A DNA stretch of 64,000 nt, taken from positions 1 to 64,000 of the IMG/VR virus record IMGVR_UViG_3300049203_000068. One strand, given 5' to 3'. The notes below the pieces were generated by a model. The model searched no databases and had not been told where the DNA came from. It saw only the letters and a program-made list of their open reading frames with translations. Below, one piece after another: positions 7,030 to 14,027 of this stretch. The first letter of the stretch is position 1, and each line of letters starts with the position of its first letter. The stretch comes from a virus. The position numbers and the translations under genes were made by a program.

Positions 7030-8144
7030 CAACTAACAAGCATCAACCACCAGCACCGCCAGAGCGCGTGTGGTTAGAATTTTTTGGCGGCAACGTGCGC
7101 GGGGTATCGGTCTACGTTCCTGAGTGGCACGACAACACGCCGATTACTCACCGACTGGAACGGATTAAGCAGAACGGTTTTTCCTACGCCCGCGTCCACG
7201 AGGTTGACGAAGGGCGAGTGAGGGACGGTTCCGCGTGTCTGCACGAGACATGTACACGCCCGCTGGACTGTCGCTATTACTGCATGGAGCGTCATTCACG
7301 GCTTTGCGTTGAGCCTCGGAACCGAATCGGCTTAGCGCGGACGGAAGCAGGGAAGTGCGAGCACGGGGTCTTGTGGAGTATGGAATGTTTGTCGTGCGGA
7401 CATTCAGACTTCGAGGCCGCGCCTGTCTCCAGTAGTGAGCGCCGCTGTGGAGAATGTGGTCACGTTGATGCGATTGATCCACATGGTCGATGTATGTCCG
7501 TCTACTACGATGCCGGAGGCAGTCTGGTTTATTGCGGCTGCAAGTGCGTATTCCCTGCATCAACTAAAGAGACGGCGGAACAGTTTGAGCGTGACTTTGC
7601 GGCGTGGCAGCGCAAGGTGAATGAAAGCATTGAGGCAACGCGACAATTAGAGATACTAACCGCCGAAGACTTTAACATCCGTATCAACGCACGGGCCGAC
7701 GATCCCGCTCTCGCTATGGCACCAGCACCAAAGGAGCATATAGTTGAATGTGGGGTTTGGACCGATCCTAACGCCGCGTGTACGTGCATTGAGTCGGACA
7801 CTCCCACTGCTGCGGCAACAGCAGAGATTGATCGTCTAACCTCAGAACTAAAAGCGGTTCAAGAACGTGCAGCATCTGAAATATCAGAATTAGCTGTGGC
7901 GGTAACGGATCTGAAGTTTGAATTGTATAACGCCGGATTCGAGATTGAGCAGCTTAACGCGGAAGTAGAGCGACTGCGCAACCAACGTGATTCCGCTCGA
8001 GCTAACGCTATAAATGAAGCACTAATTGCGGTTGAAGATCTCCGCAAGGCTTATCCTGAGAGCGTATTTACGCGACATCTACTCAACGTGGTTATCGCTG
8101 CGCTTGAGTCTCTCAAGCAAAAAGAATCCAGTTTCCAAAAGTGA
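7026..8144 (+). CDS. large accessory protein with Cys clusters and C-terminal coiled coil
   Basis: A 372-residue product. ATG 7026 overlaps the previous stop and is preferred over an in-frame upstream start at 6963. The first 40 residues form a short beta domain (PERVWLEFFGGNVRGVSVYVPEW) like that at 5161. Next come many cysteines in zinc-type pairs, including CEHGVLWSMECLSCGH and RRCGECGHVDAIDPHGRC. A long coiled coil follows (about 270-330: IDRLTSELKAVQERAASEIS...). It looks like a mosaic of small phage modules strung together. Function unknown. Confidence 0.65.
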   Translation: MTTNKHQPPAPPERVWLEFFGGNVRGVSVYVPEWHDNTPITHRLERIKQNGFSYARVHEVDEGRVRDGSACLHETCTRPLDCRYYCMERHSRLCVEPRNRIGLARTEAGKCEHGVLWSMECLSCGHSDFEAAPVSSSERRCGECGHVDAIDPHGRCMSVYYDAGGSLVYCGCKCVFPASTKETAEQFERDFAAWQRKVNESIEATRQLEILTAEDFNIRINARADDPALAMAPAPKEHIVECGVWTDPNAACTCIESDTPTAAATAEIDRLTSELKAVQERAASEISELAVAVTDLKFELYNAGFEIEQLNAEVERLRNQRDSARANAINEALIAVEDLRKAYPESVFTRHLLNVVIAALESLKQKESSFQK

Positions 8145-8203
8145 GCGTTAATGCCCAAGTGCAACTTTGATTCTCCCATCCGTCTGATTCTACAATTGCG
8201 GCC

Positions 8204-8404
8204 GTGACTCCTGAAGAGCTTAAACAATGGCGAGACAAGCATAGGCTTTCACAATCAATGCTGGCCAGTCGTTTGGGCGTCAGCACTAATACCGTTGCTC
8301 GCTGGGAACGTGGTGAGATGGCGTACCCGCCCTTTCTGGAACTCGCATTGCGCACCATCGCGCTCGACCTAAAGCCGAAAACAAGATCCTCAAAACGGCC
8401 TTGA
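8204..8404 (+). CDS. XRE-family helix-turn-helix regulator
   Basis: A 66-residue single-domain DNA-binding protein. Helix-turn-helix: LKQWRDKHRLSQSMLASRLG (first helices), VSTNTVARWERGEMAYPP (recognition helix). GTG start without a clear ribosome site. A promoter with a perfect palindrome begins exactly at its stop codon, so it may regulate the downstream genes. Confidence 0.85.
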   Translation: MTPEELKQWRDKHRLSQSMLASRLGVSTNTVARWERGEMAYPPFLELALRTIALDLKPKTRSSKRP

Positions 8405-8429
8405 CTCCTATATACCGCCCGTATATACT
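8401..8429 (+). promoter_or_regulatory. sigma70-like promoter with embedded palindromic operator
   Basis: TTGACT at 8401-8406 and TATACT at 8424-8429 are separated by exactly 17 bases. The palindrome TATATAC-CGCCC-GTATATA (8409-8427, perfect 7-bp arms) covers spacer and -10. This is a classic repressible promoter; the adjacent XRE protein is the obvious candidate repressor. It would drive the genes from 8512 to the terminator at 9936. Confidence 0.8.
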
Positions 8430-8446
8430 GACTGCCTAATTGAAGC

Positions 8447-8481
8447 GGGTCGCCAAGGTGCTTAGAACACCCCGGCAACCC
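8447..8481. other. long imperfect hairpin in the 5' leader
   Basis: Arms 8447-8460 and 8468-8481 pair over 14 positions with a 7-base loop. In the plus-strand RNA three positions are A/C mismatches. In the minus-strand RNA the same three become G-U pairs, giving an uninterrupted 14-pair stem. There is no U-run after it on either strand, so it is not a standard terminator. Confidence 0.5.
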
Positions 8482-8511
8482 TGACCATAAACATCTAACT
8501 AGGAGATGATC

Positions 8512-8979
8512 ATGGCTTCCGCAAATCTTAACTCACGGCGTTCGCGCCAACAAACCTTCGACCTAACAACCATACTGGACGGAATAAGACAGCCGGAATA
8601 CGTCCATCTAGTTAATGCTGATGACGGCGAACTGCATAACGGCGACTATTTACTAGTGGATCGCCTGCGACGCCCGCGTAAAGGTGATTGGGTTGTCTGG
8701 AGCGAAGATAATCAGCACCATATCTGCCGATACGAGAGCGCAGCTAAAACCGGAGAGATCTACGCCGTTGTTGTTTCATTAATCCGCGACTTCCGCAAAA
8801 TCAAACGTCCAAAATCACAAGACAGAAAGATCTCTCAGTTAAATGACGCTCTTGCTCGCCTTGAGCGTGTGCCTGAAAACGAGGCTGAACGATTCAGGCT
8901 GGAGACGGAGATCTTTAAGTTGGGGCACGTCTCAGACATGGAAGAATGGCCGGACGTGATCGGGGTGCAGCATGAGTGA
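8512..8979 (+). CDS. S24/LexA-like beta-fold protein without catalytic serine
   Basis: A 155-residue protein. ATG 8512 is six bases after AGGAG; an ATG at 8506 would abut the ribosome site. Residues 28-95 (YVHLVNADDGELHNGDYLLVDRLRRPRKGDWVV...ICRYE...) follow the LexA/UmuD C-terminal pattern, in which a surface with 'GDxLLVD' and 'GDWVV' precedes a K/RRY strand. The usual SM serine motif is absent. A helical C-terminal domain (100-145) follows. It could be a repressor-binding or dead-peptidase protein. This assignment is a fold-level inference. Confidence 0.5.
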   Translation: MASANLNSRRSRQQTFDLTTILDGIRQPEYVHLVNADDGELHNGDYLLVDRLRRPRKGDWVVWSEDNQHHICRYESAAKTGEIYAVVVSLIRDFRKIKRPKSQDRKISQLNDALARLERVPENEAERFRLETEIFKLGHVSDMEEWPDVIGVQHE

Positions 8980-9139
8980 GCAGCACCCACACAACAAGAT
9001 TGGCAACGCGATCGGCCAGTGCAAGAGGCGGTTATTTGACGCCCTTCGGCTTGGCGCGGATCTCGAACTCGCGATCAGTAACTTCCTCGCGGATCTAACT
9101 CGCGAGCTAGCCGAAATCGTGAAAGGGGAACACAGATGA
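8972..9139 (+). CDS. small helical protein (55 aa)
   Basis: ATG lies 8 bases inside the previous gene; stop overlaps the following ATG (ATGA). An amphipathic helical protein (CKRRLFDALRLGADLELAIS...) of unknown function. Confidence 0.5.
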   Translation: MSEQHPHNKIGNAIGQCKRRLFDALRLGADLELAISNFLADLTRELAEIVKGEHR

Positions 9140-9255
9140 TCACCTTCACGTTCAGTCTATTCGGTCGGCCCTTTACATTTTGGTTTGGCTTCCATAGAGC
9201 GATCCGAGTGCCCGGATTCGAGAAGACAGGAGTGAGATCATGGCCACCCCGTTAA
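9136..9255 (+). CDS. micro-protein, aromatic/hydrophobic (39 aa)
   Basis: ATGA overlap with the preceding stop. The N-terminal half is Phe-rich (FTFSLFGRPFTFWFGF) and could associate with the membrane. It overlaps the start of the RAMP-like gene by 16 bases. Only the coupling argues for translation. Confidence 0.35.
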   Translation: MITFTFSLFGRPFTFWFGFHRAIRVPGFEKTGVRSWPPR

Positions 9256-9866
9256 AAGCGCTACTTCCGACAACGAACGATGCCGCGTCCACCATCTCTT
9301 TCGAGGAGCCGTACATCGTTGCATTTGCGATTGAGGGGACGGCTCCGCTAATCTTTCACCGCTGGTCTTGCGAGGCAGTAGAAGAAAAGGCCAAAGCCGC
9401 CAAGAATAGTAAGGCTAAGAAAACCGATAATATCGAGAGTTACGTTTACCGCAACGAACTGAATCAAATCTGTCTGCCCGGCGAATACATCCGACAAAGC
9501 ATGATTCATGCGGCGAAGTTCAAACAAGATCCACGCTCGCCACGCAAGTCAGCAATGGATCTTTTTAAGGCGGGTATCGTTGCGTTAACAGAACTCGCGC
9601 CGTTGAACGGCGGGACCGAAACATGGGATTACATCGATCAGCGTCGCGTTGTGGTTCAACGGAACGCCATCTCTCGGATGCGTCCAGCGTTTGCAAGGGG
9701 ATGGACCGCCGACTTTGAATTCTCGGTAATAATACCGGAGTATATCGACTCCCAGTTATTGCATGAGGTTCTAACATTGACTGGACGGTTGATAGGAACG
9801 GCTGACTGGCGGCCCTCTTACGGAAGGTTTCAAGTCAGTAAGTATGAGGTTTTACAGTTAAGGTGA
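9240..9866 (+). CDS. RAMP-like phage protein of unknown function
   Basis: A 208-residue protein from ATG 9240 behind AGGAGTGAG. Order of elements: beta strand YIVAFAIEGTAPLIFHRW (about 25-42), a Lys-rich linker, a helix after LPGEYIRQSMIHAAKF (79-94), a beta strand with R-rich segments (QRRVVVQRNAISRMRPAF), then a helix and glycine/aromatic loop LTGRLIGTADWRPSYGRF (180-197). This order of ferredoxin-like strand, 'PGxxIRxS' helix and terminal 'G-x-G-x-F' loop recalls RAMP/Cas7-type RNA-binding folds; that is inference. It is the last gene of the rightward operon. Its stop codon lies within the first unit of the pentamer tract at 9862-9936. Confidence 0.6.
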   Translation: MATPLKALLPTTNDAASTISFEEPYIVAFAIEGTAPLIFHRWSCEAVEEKAKAAKNSKAKKTDNIESYVYRNELNQICLPGEYIRQSMIHAAKFKQDPRSPRKSAMDLFKAGIVALTELAPLNGGTETWDYIDQRRVVVQRNAISRMRPAFARGWTADFEFSVIIPEYIDSQLLHEVLTLTGRLIGTADWRPSYGRFQVSKYEVLQLR

Positions 9867-9936
9867 GGAACGCTGGGGTATGGTGAGGTACGGTTTGCGG
9901 AGGTTAGGTGCGCCGTGCTATGGCAAGCTGAGGATA
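9862..9936 (+). repeat. 15 phased pentamers G[G/C]NNN between gene end and terminator
   Basis: From 9862 every fifth base is G, and the next base is G (10 times) or C (5 times), for 15 consecutive pentamers (9862, 9867, 9872 ... 9932). The third base is usually T. The first pentamer contains the TGA of the RAMP-like gene, and the phase holds up to the first base of the terminator stem. The tract is not an exact tandem repeat, so strand slippage alone does not explain it. It would be transcribed as the 3' UTR. A phased RNA-binding site, like the spaced triplets bound by TRAP rings, is a possible reading. Confidence 0.75.
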
Positions 9937-9965
9937 CGGCCAGTTTCGGCTGGCCGTTCTCTTTT
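9936..9965 (+). terminator. rho-independent terminator of the rightward operon
   Basis: Perfect 8-bp stem ACGGCCAG (9936-9943) / CTGGCCGT (9950-9957) with a 6-base loop, followed by TCTCTTTT. It ends rightward transcription shortly before the convergent leftward operon. Confidence 0.9.
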
Positions 9966-10089
9966 GGTGCATATTGAAGCAACTGTTCGCTGGTGAGCAT
10001 CGCTCATGAGCAGAATGATCAGAACTGCGGCGCTTTTTATAAGGCACTCGGATTGCTAAGGCTGAATGTGTGACTGGCTTTATGAAACT

Positions 10090-10197
10090 ATGAAACGAGT
10101 TTTTCTCATCCTCGCTTTGTTCTTTGTGGCCGCAGTCTTTGTCGCCGCACTCTATATTGCTTTGTGGGCCGCGTCAAAGGGCATGGGTGCGTTATGA
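10090..10197 (+). CDS. possible transmembrane micro-protein (35 aa)
   Basis: Open frame from ATG 10090 encoding one long hydrophobic helix (VFLILALFFVAAVFVAALYIA). It lies after the terminator and its 3' end overlaps the convergent tail gene by 6 bases. No clear ribosome site or promoter. The remaining bases 9966-10089 hold nothing recognisable beyond a 5-bp inverted repeat at 9994-10006. Confidence 0.3.
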   Translation: MKRVFLILALFFVAAVFVAALYIALWAASKGMGAL

Positions 10198-10917
10198 AGC
10201 GCTCAGCCCAAATCTACTGTTTATGTAATTGATCAATGTGGTCCTATCCCCACTGCTCAGCTTTGCGGAGCAGAGATACATTCCGGCATATTGACCCACA
10301 AACCATGAAGTCCCTGCACCGGAGAGACCTAGACGCATGCTGTTGTTAAATCCAACGGCATTAGTCCCTGACGTAAACAGCGTTTCCGTCCCGTCCAGCA
10401 GGACCGTGTACTCGGTGGACGTTGTAATTATTTCTAGTAGTCGCCAAGAGGCGAGGGATAATGTTGGATTTGTACAAGTGCGTCGAGTCGTACTTCCCGC
10501 GCCCATGTACACCTTGCTGTCAGTAAACGGGTACGCATCCGGTATGGCAATGCTGACTGTGCCAATATTCCAAAGCTGATTTCTTGAAGCAATACCTGGA
10601 TCGTTTACGGCCTTGACTATCAGGAAAATATGCCCTGCGGTGAGCGCGGTGCCATCTACCCCTGACCATCCCTGTCGAACACTCGCACCTACATCAGCCA
10701 CAGCCAACCCGTTGAGTTGGTTTGTTTTGAACGTTGGTCGATCAGTTCCCGCGGAGGTAAAGTTCTTCGCAGCGAACTGCCCAGTCAGCGTTCCCATTGG
10801 ATCGTTGTCGGCGTAAGAGTCCCGCGAAGGTTCCCACCATTCCCAAATACTGGAGAGTGTTGAGGGAACGGCGGGTCCGGCGGGAGCTAGCAAATACGGA
10901 TTAACTAAATTGCTCAC
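10192..10917 (-). CDS. tail-associated lectin-like (ConA/LamG-type) protein
   Basis: A 241-residue protein, the last gene of the leftward structural block. After a short N-terminus (IWEWWEPSRDSY) it shows the beta-sandwich pattern of phage fibre lectin domains: LTAGHIFLIVKAVND, VYMGAGS, ASWRLLEIITTS, TEYTVLLDGTETLFTSG, MRLGLSG, and the closing helix TLINYINSRFGLSAS, usual at the end of such domains. Probably binds host surface glycans. ATG overlaps the stop of the fibre gene upstream. Confidence 0.6.
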   Translation of the reverse strand: MSNLVNPYLLAPAGPAVPSTLSSIWEWWEPSRDSYADNDPMGTLTGQFAAKNFTSAGTDRPTFKTNQLNGLAVADVGASVRQGWSGVDGTALTAGHIFLIVKAVNDPGIASRNQLWNIGTVSIAIPDAYPFTDSKVYMGAGSTTRRTCTNPTLSLASWRLLEIITTSTEYTVLLDGTETLFTSGTNAVGFNNSMRLGLSGAGTSWFVGQYAGMYLCSAKLSSGDRTTLINYINSRFGLSAS

Positions 10918-11966
10918 TGCCGTGTACCTGTAAATGAAACCTTGAGCCCTTTCGCTCCCGTGCCCGCCCCATCAATATCAATCGTCACTTTATCGGTTAA
11001 GGCAAATGCTGTAGGACTGGATGTCAGCGCGGCGGGCGTTGCGGCTGTGTGGCTCGTGTCCTCGTTGGCGTCAATCGTCGGGTTAGTAGAAAAGATGGTA
11101 GTCCCGCCCTTATTTACATCGATTGTGATCGCCCCTGAGCTTGATTGCGTGGAAAGTCCAGCGCTAACGCCAGTAATGTTTACAGCAACGGGGAAGTAAA
11201 AGGTGATCTTCGCTGCGCCAGTTGTGATTGCAGTGGATTCATCGGAAACCGCAACCGTAAATTCAAATCCGAGGCTTGATTTAATCAGGGCCGCAAGCTG
11301 GGCCATTGTCACGTCTTCGGGATCTCCCGTGCCCGCAGTATTACGTCCTTTGATGGTGGCGTTAGCCATATTTGCGAGCTTGGTATTAGTAACAGCATCA
11401 TTTGCTATTGCCGCACCCTGGCTTCCACTTCCTGGACCCGCAGTAACATCGCCAGTGAGTTCTGTAATGCCGCCGCCAACACCGGCAACTGCTGTATCAA
11501 CATAAGTCTTAGTAGCTTTTTGTGAGGCATATTTAGTATCTGAATCCGCTGCCAGAGTGCCGTCTGTATCTTTGTTTGCGACGTCTTCTGGTGTGTAGGC
11601 AATGTTGGTTTGAATGACATCCCAGTTGGCCCCTACTGCGGCTTGGGTTCCTGAACTTGTGCCGTCAGTTTTACAGACAAACAGATCGCCAGCCTCAACA
11701 ACGATTCCAGATGCGCCTCCGATCTTTCCTGCGACGCTTGCTATGTAGATATGCCCAGCATCGGCTGCGGGATAGTTCGGATTGGTGGAACAGTCAATAG
11801 TGCCTTTGTAAACGAGAGTGTCAGCAACGCCGGCGATCGAGGTGGCCAACTGAGAGATCGATGTATTCTCGTTTACCGGAGTGCCGACGGGATCGCTTAC
11901 GATTTCAAGGAGGGCGGTCCCTGCGGGATTTGGATTGTTTGGTAACTGTGTAATCTTGCTTCCCAT
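10914..11966 (-). CDS. tail fibre-like structural protein
   Basis: A 350-residue protein, Gly/Ala/Thr-rich and beta-prone. The N-terminus (KITQLPNNPNPAGTALLEIV...ISQLATSI) is a common virion-attachment-type segment. The middle has ELTGDVTAGPGSGSQGAAIAND, a repeat-like motif frequent in phage fibres and appendages. The C-terminal 110 residues form a beta domain (FEFTVAVSDESTAI...LKVSFTGTRQ). It presumably forms part of a tail-tip appendage with its two neighbours. Confidence 0.65.
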   Translation of the reverse strand: MGSKITQLPNNPNPAGTALLEIVSDPVGTPVNENTSISQLATSIAGVADTLVYKGTIDCSTNPNYPAADAGHIYIASVAGKIGGASGIVVEAGDLFVCKTDGTSSGTQAAVGANWDVIQTNIAYTPEDVANKDTDGTLAADSDTKYASQKATKTYVDTAVAGVGGGITELTGDVTAGPGSGSQGAAIANDAVTNTKLANMANATIKGRNTAGTGDPEDVTMAQLAALIKSSLGFEFTVAVSDESTAITTGAAKITFYFPVAVNITGVSAGLSTQSSSGAITIDVNKGGTTIFSTNPTIDANEDTSHTAATPAALTSSPTAFALTDKVTIDIDGAGTGAKGLKVSFTGTRQ

Positions 11967-11981
11967 AAATTTGACTCCAGT

Positions 11982-14027
11982 TTAATCGGGTGAATGTAAT
12001 AACTCTCTGAACTTCCAAGTTGCCAGCATCACGTCATCTGTTGAGAGCGCCTTTTCAAGACTATCTGCATCGATCCGACAGAACTTGAGGAATGATACTG
12101 AGCGTAGGTTTGTTTGAGTCGGCACAGTAGTATTCAATGTCAGGACGTCATTTGCCCCTGAGGTCGTTGAAGAATTGATCCGTCTCAAGATCATTGTGTT
12201 GTTGTTATACACGAAAGCCAGATCGCGCCTTGCCTCACTCCCTGCGTAAACTTCCGTGTAAATGTGACCACTCACGGTTAAGTTGCCACCGACCGCAGAG
12301 ACGATTGTGAAGTCTCTTTGCATTGAGGCAACCCAAAGATAGACCAAAGAACCTGCGTGGTAGTAAAACCATCCTAAGAATTTCGCGATCTGCTCCAGAC
12401 CTTTCAGTTTAACGCTGTAGCTGAATGCCTCTGCCGCGCTCGCAGTATCCGATTCGACTTCAAAGATGCCAGTTTCAAAGTCTACTTCGTGTGTTAAGCG
12501 ATCTACGTCGTACTCGCGCGGATCGCTCCAGTCATGTGACTGCCAGATTGCCGGATCGTGGACCTCGTATCCTTTGTACGTGATCGTTGGCGTCCATTCA
12601 ATAATTCTATTTGGAGTAGCGCTCTCATCCTCTGCTAGCAGTCTCGCAGTAATGCCTAGCTCTTCCACTTCGGCGGTATGGCCACGGGGCTGAATAGAGG
12701 GCGGGAGATAACCCCGTCTTGCCGGGCACACTTGACTGAGATTTGCAACGTAAGCGTTAACTGTTGGCGTCATTGGCACGACCGCCGATCCGGTGAATGA
12801 CTCAACTTGGAGATACTCGGATTTCGTAACCTGCCCGGCATCGTTCAATTCTCGTAAATGAACATAACTATCCACTTCGTAGTCTTTGTACTGAGTCGAT
12901 GCCGGAATACTTGTTGCTCCTGATGAGAGCGGAACTAGTAATTGCTCGCGATGCTCAAGTATTGGAATGAACCATTTCCTATCCTGGTAAGCCTTAATCT
13001 TTGCTCTTAGATCCTGACGTTCAGCGTTGTCTCGAATCACTTGCGCAAATTCAATCTCGCGGCGTGGTTTTGGGCGTACTCCGTTGCCTTCTTCCCTGCC
13101 TGAAACAGTCGTAGATAATCCTGACATAAAACTAAGCCGCTCAATCAGGTTCTGGCTCCAGTTGTGGCGAAAGGGAAAATTCACAGGATCTGGTTCTAAG
13201 TCGGAATAAAGAATTGCCGAGGGAACCACATTCGAGAAACCATTGAGAAGCGTGGCGTTGATCGCCGACTCGTAATGAACAGTGGTTCTTGTTGATCCAA
13301 GTGAGTGAGTGTAATAAGCAACTTCATCATAATGCGCATCGCACGCGGAGACCTGAAACGGATGAACAAAGAACCCCGGAAGGTCCTGGACGCTGCCGCT
13401 TGCGTTAAGAAACGTGCCGGGCGCATCCATACGATTCGGCAATCCGCTGGTTATAGTGGTCGTATCTTTCAAAATGGTATCGACACGCAGCGCAAGAGCA
13501 TTTCCCACTCGCTCGAAAACCACGTGGTAGGATTGGCCAAACTCCACCGCATCAGGATTAACGACCAGCCAGCCGTTACCGGCTGTATCAATCACGCAGC
13601 CTGCGATTTGATCGAAATGATCGATGTAAATAAACGTTGAGCCTGTGCGGCCAAACATAGGCTGCATAATGGTTCCGAATTGTGCGCCCCCGCCGACTGC
13701 CGCGGGAAGTCGCAGCCACCCCTCTAAGGCGAAGTCTCCGGAGGGTTCAATCAAGGGATCGGTTCCAGCACCGATTCGTGATACGCGCGTTGCTCCAAAT
13801 ATCCCGTCATTGAATCCGCGGAATTCAACACTTGACGGATCAGTCTCGATCGGAGATGGATAACCATAAGCCTCTGGCGTTGTGCCGGGCTGGATATATT
13901 CGAGCTCTCCGTGCAGCTCGTTCCCTGACAGGTCCGTGATCTCATCCCCGTTTGCGGCCGCACCTACATTGTTCAGCCGCCAAAACAGCGCCGGTGTATC
14001 CGCCAGAACTTCGCTCTCATAACTCAT
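11982..14027 (-). CDS. tail tip protein with N-terminal LamG-like domain
   Basis: A 681-residue protein. Residues 1-260 form a concanavalin/LamG-like sandwich (ALFWRLNNVG...DLSGNELHGELEY...FALEGWLRLP...YHVVFERVGNALALRVD). The rest (290-681) resembles a tail-assembly core, with segments such as DLRAKIKAYQDRKWFIPILE, SYSVKLKGLEQIAKFLGWFYYHAGS and LKFCRIDADSLE. Starts immediately after the hub-like gene. The lectin domain suggests glycan binding at the tail tip. Confidence 0.65.
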   Translation of the reverse strand: MSYESEVLADTPALFWRLNNVGAAANGDEITDLSGNELHGELEYIQPGTTPEAYGYPSPIETDPSSVEFRGFNDGIFGATRVSRIGAGTDPLIEPSGDFALEGWLRLPAAVGGGAQFGTIMQPMFGRTGSTFIYIDHFDQIAGCVIDTAGNGWLVVNPDAVEFGQSYHVVFERVGNALALRVDTILKDTTTITSGLPNRMDAPGTFLNASGSVQDLPGFFVHPFQVSACDAHYDEVAYYTHSLGSTRTTVHYESAINATLLNGFSNVVPSAILYSDLEPDPVNFPFRHNWSQNLIERLSFMSGLSTTVSGREEGNGVRPKPRREIEFAQVIRDNAERQDLRAKIKAYQDRKWFIPILEHREQLLVPLSSGATSIPASTQYKDYEVDSYVHLRELNDAGQVTKSEYLQVESFTGSAVVPMTPTVNAYVANLSQVCPARRGYLPPSIQPRGHTAEVEELGITARLLAEDESATPNRIIEWTPTITYKGYEVHDPAIWQSHDWSDPREYDVDRLTHEVDFETGIFEVESDTASAAEAFSYSVKLKGLEQIAKFLGWFYYHAGSLVYLWVASMQRDFTIVSAVGGNLTVSGHIYTEVYAGSEARRDLAFVYNNNTMILRRINSSTTSGANDVLTLNTTVPTQTNLRSVSFLKFCRIDADSLEKALSTDDVMLATWKFRELLHSPD

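Noticed and set aside
8151-8207. 18-codon ORF before the XRE gene
   Set aside because: No ribosome site and no distinctive composition. The overlap with the XRE GTG could be chance.
9994-10006. Short TGAGC/GCTCA hairpin considered as terminator of the leftward operon
   Set aside because: Only a 5-bp stem with no T-run on the minus strand.
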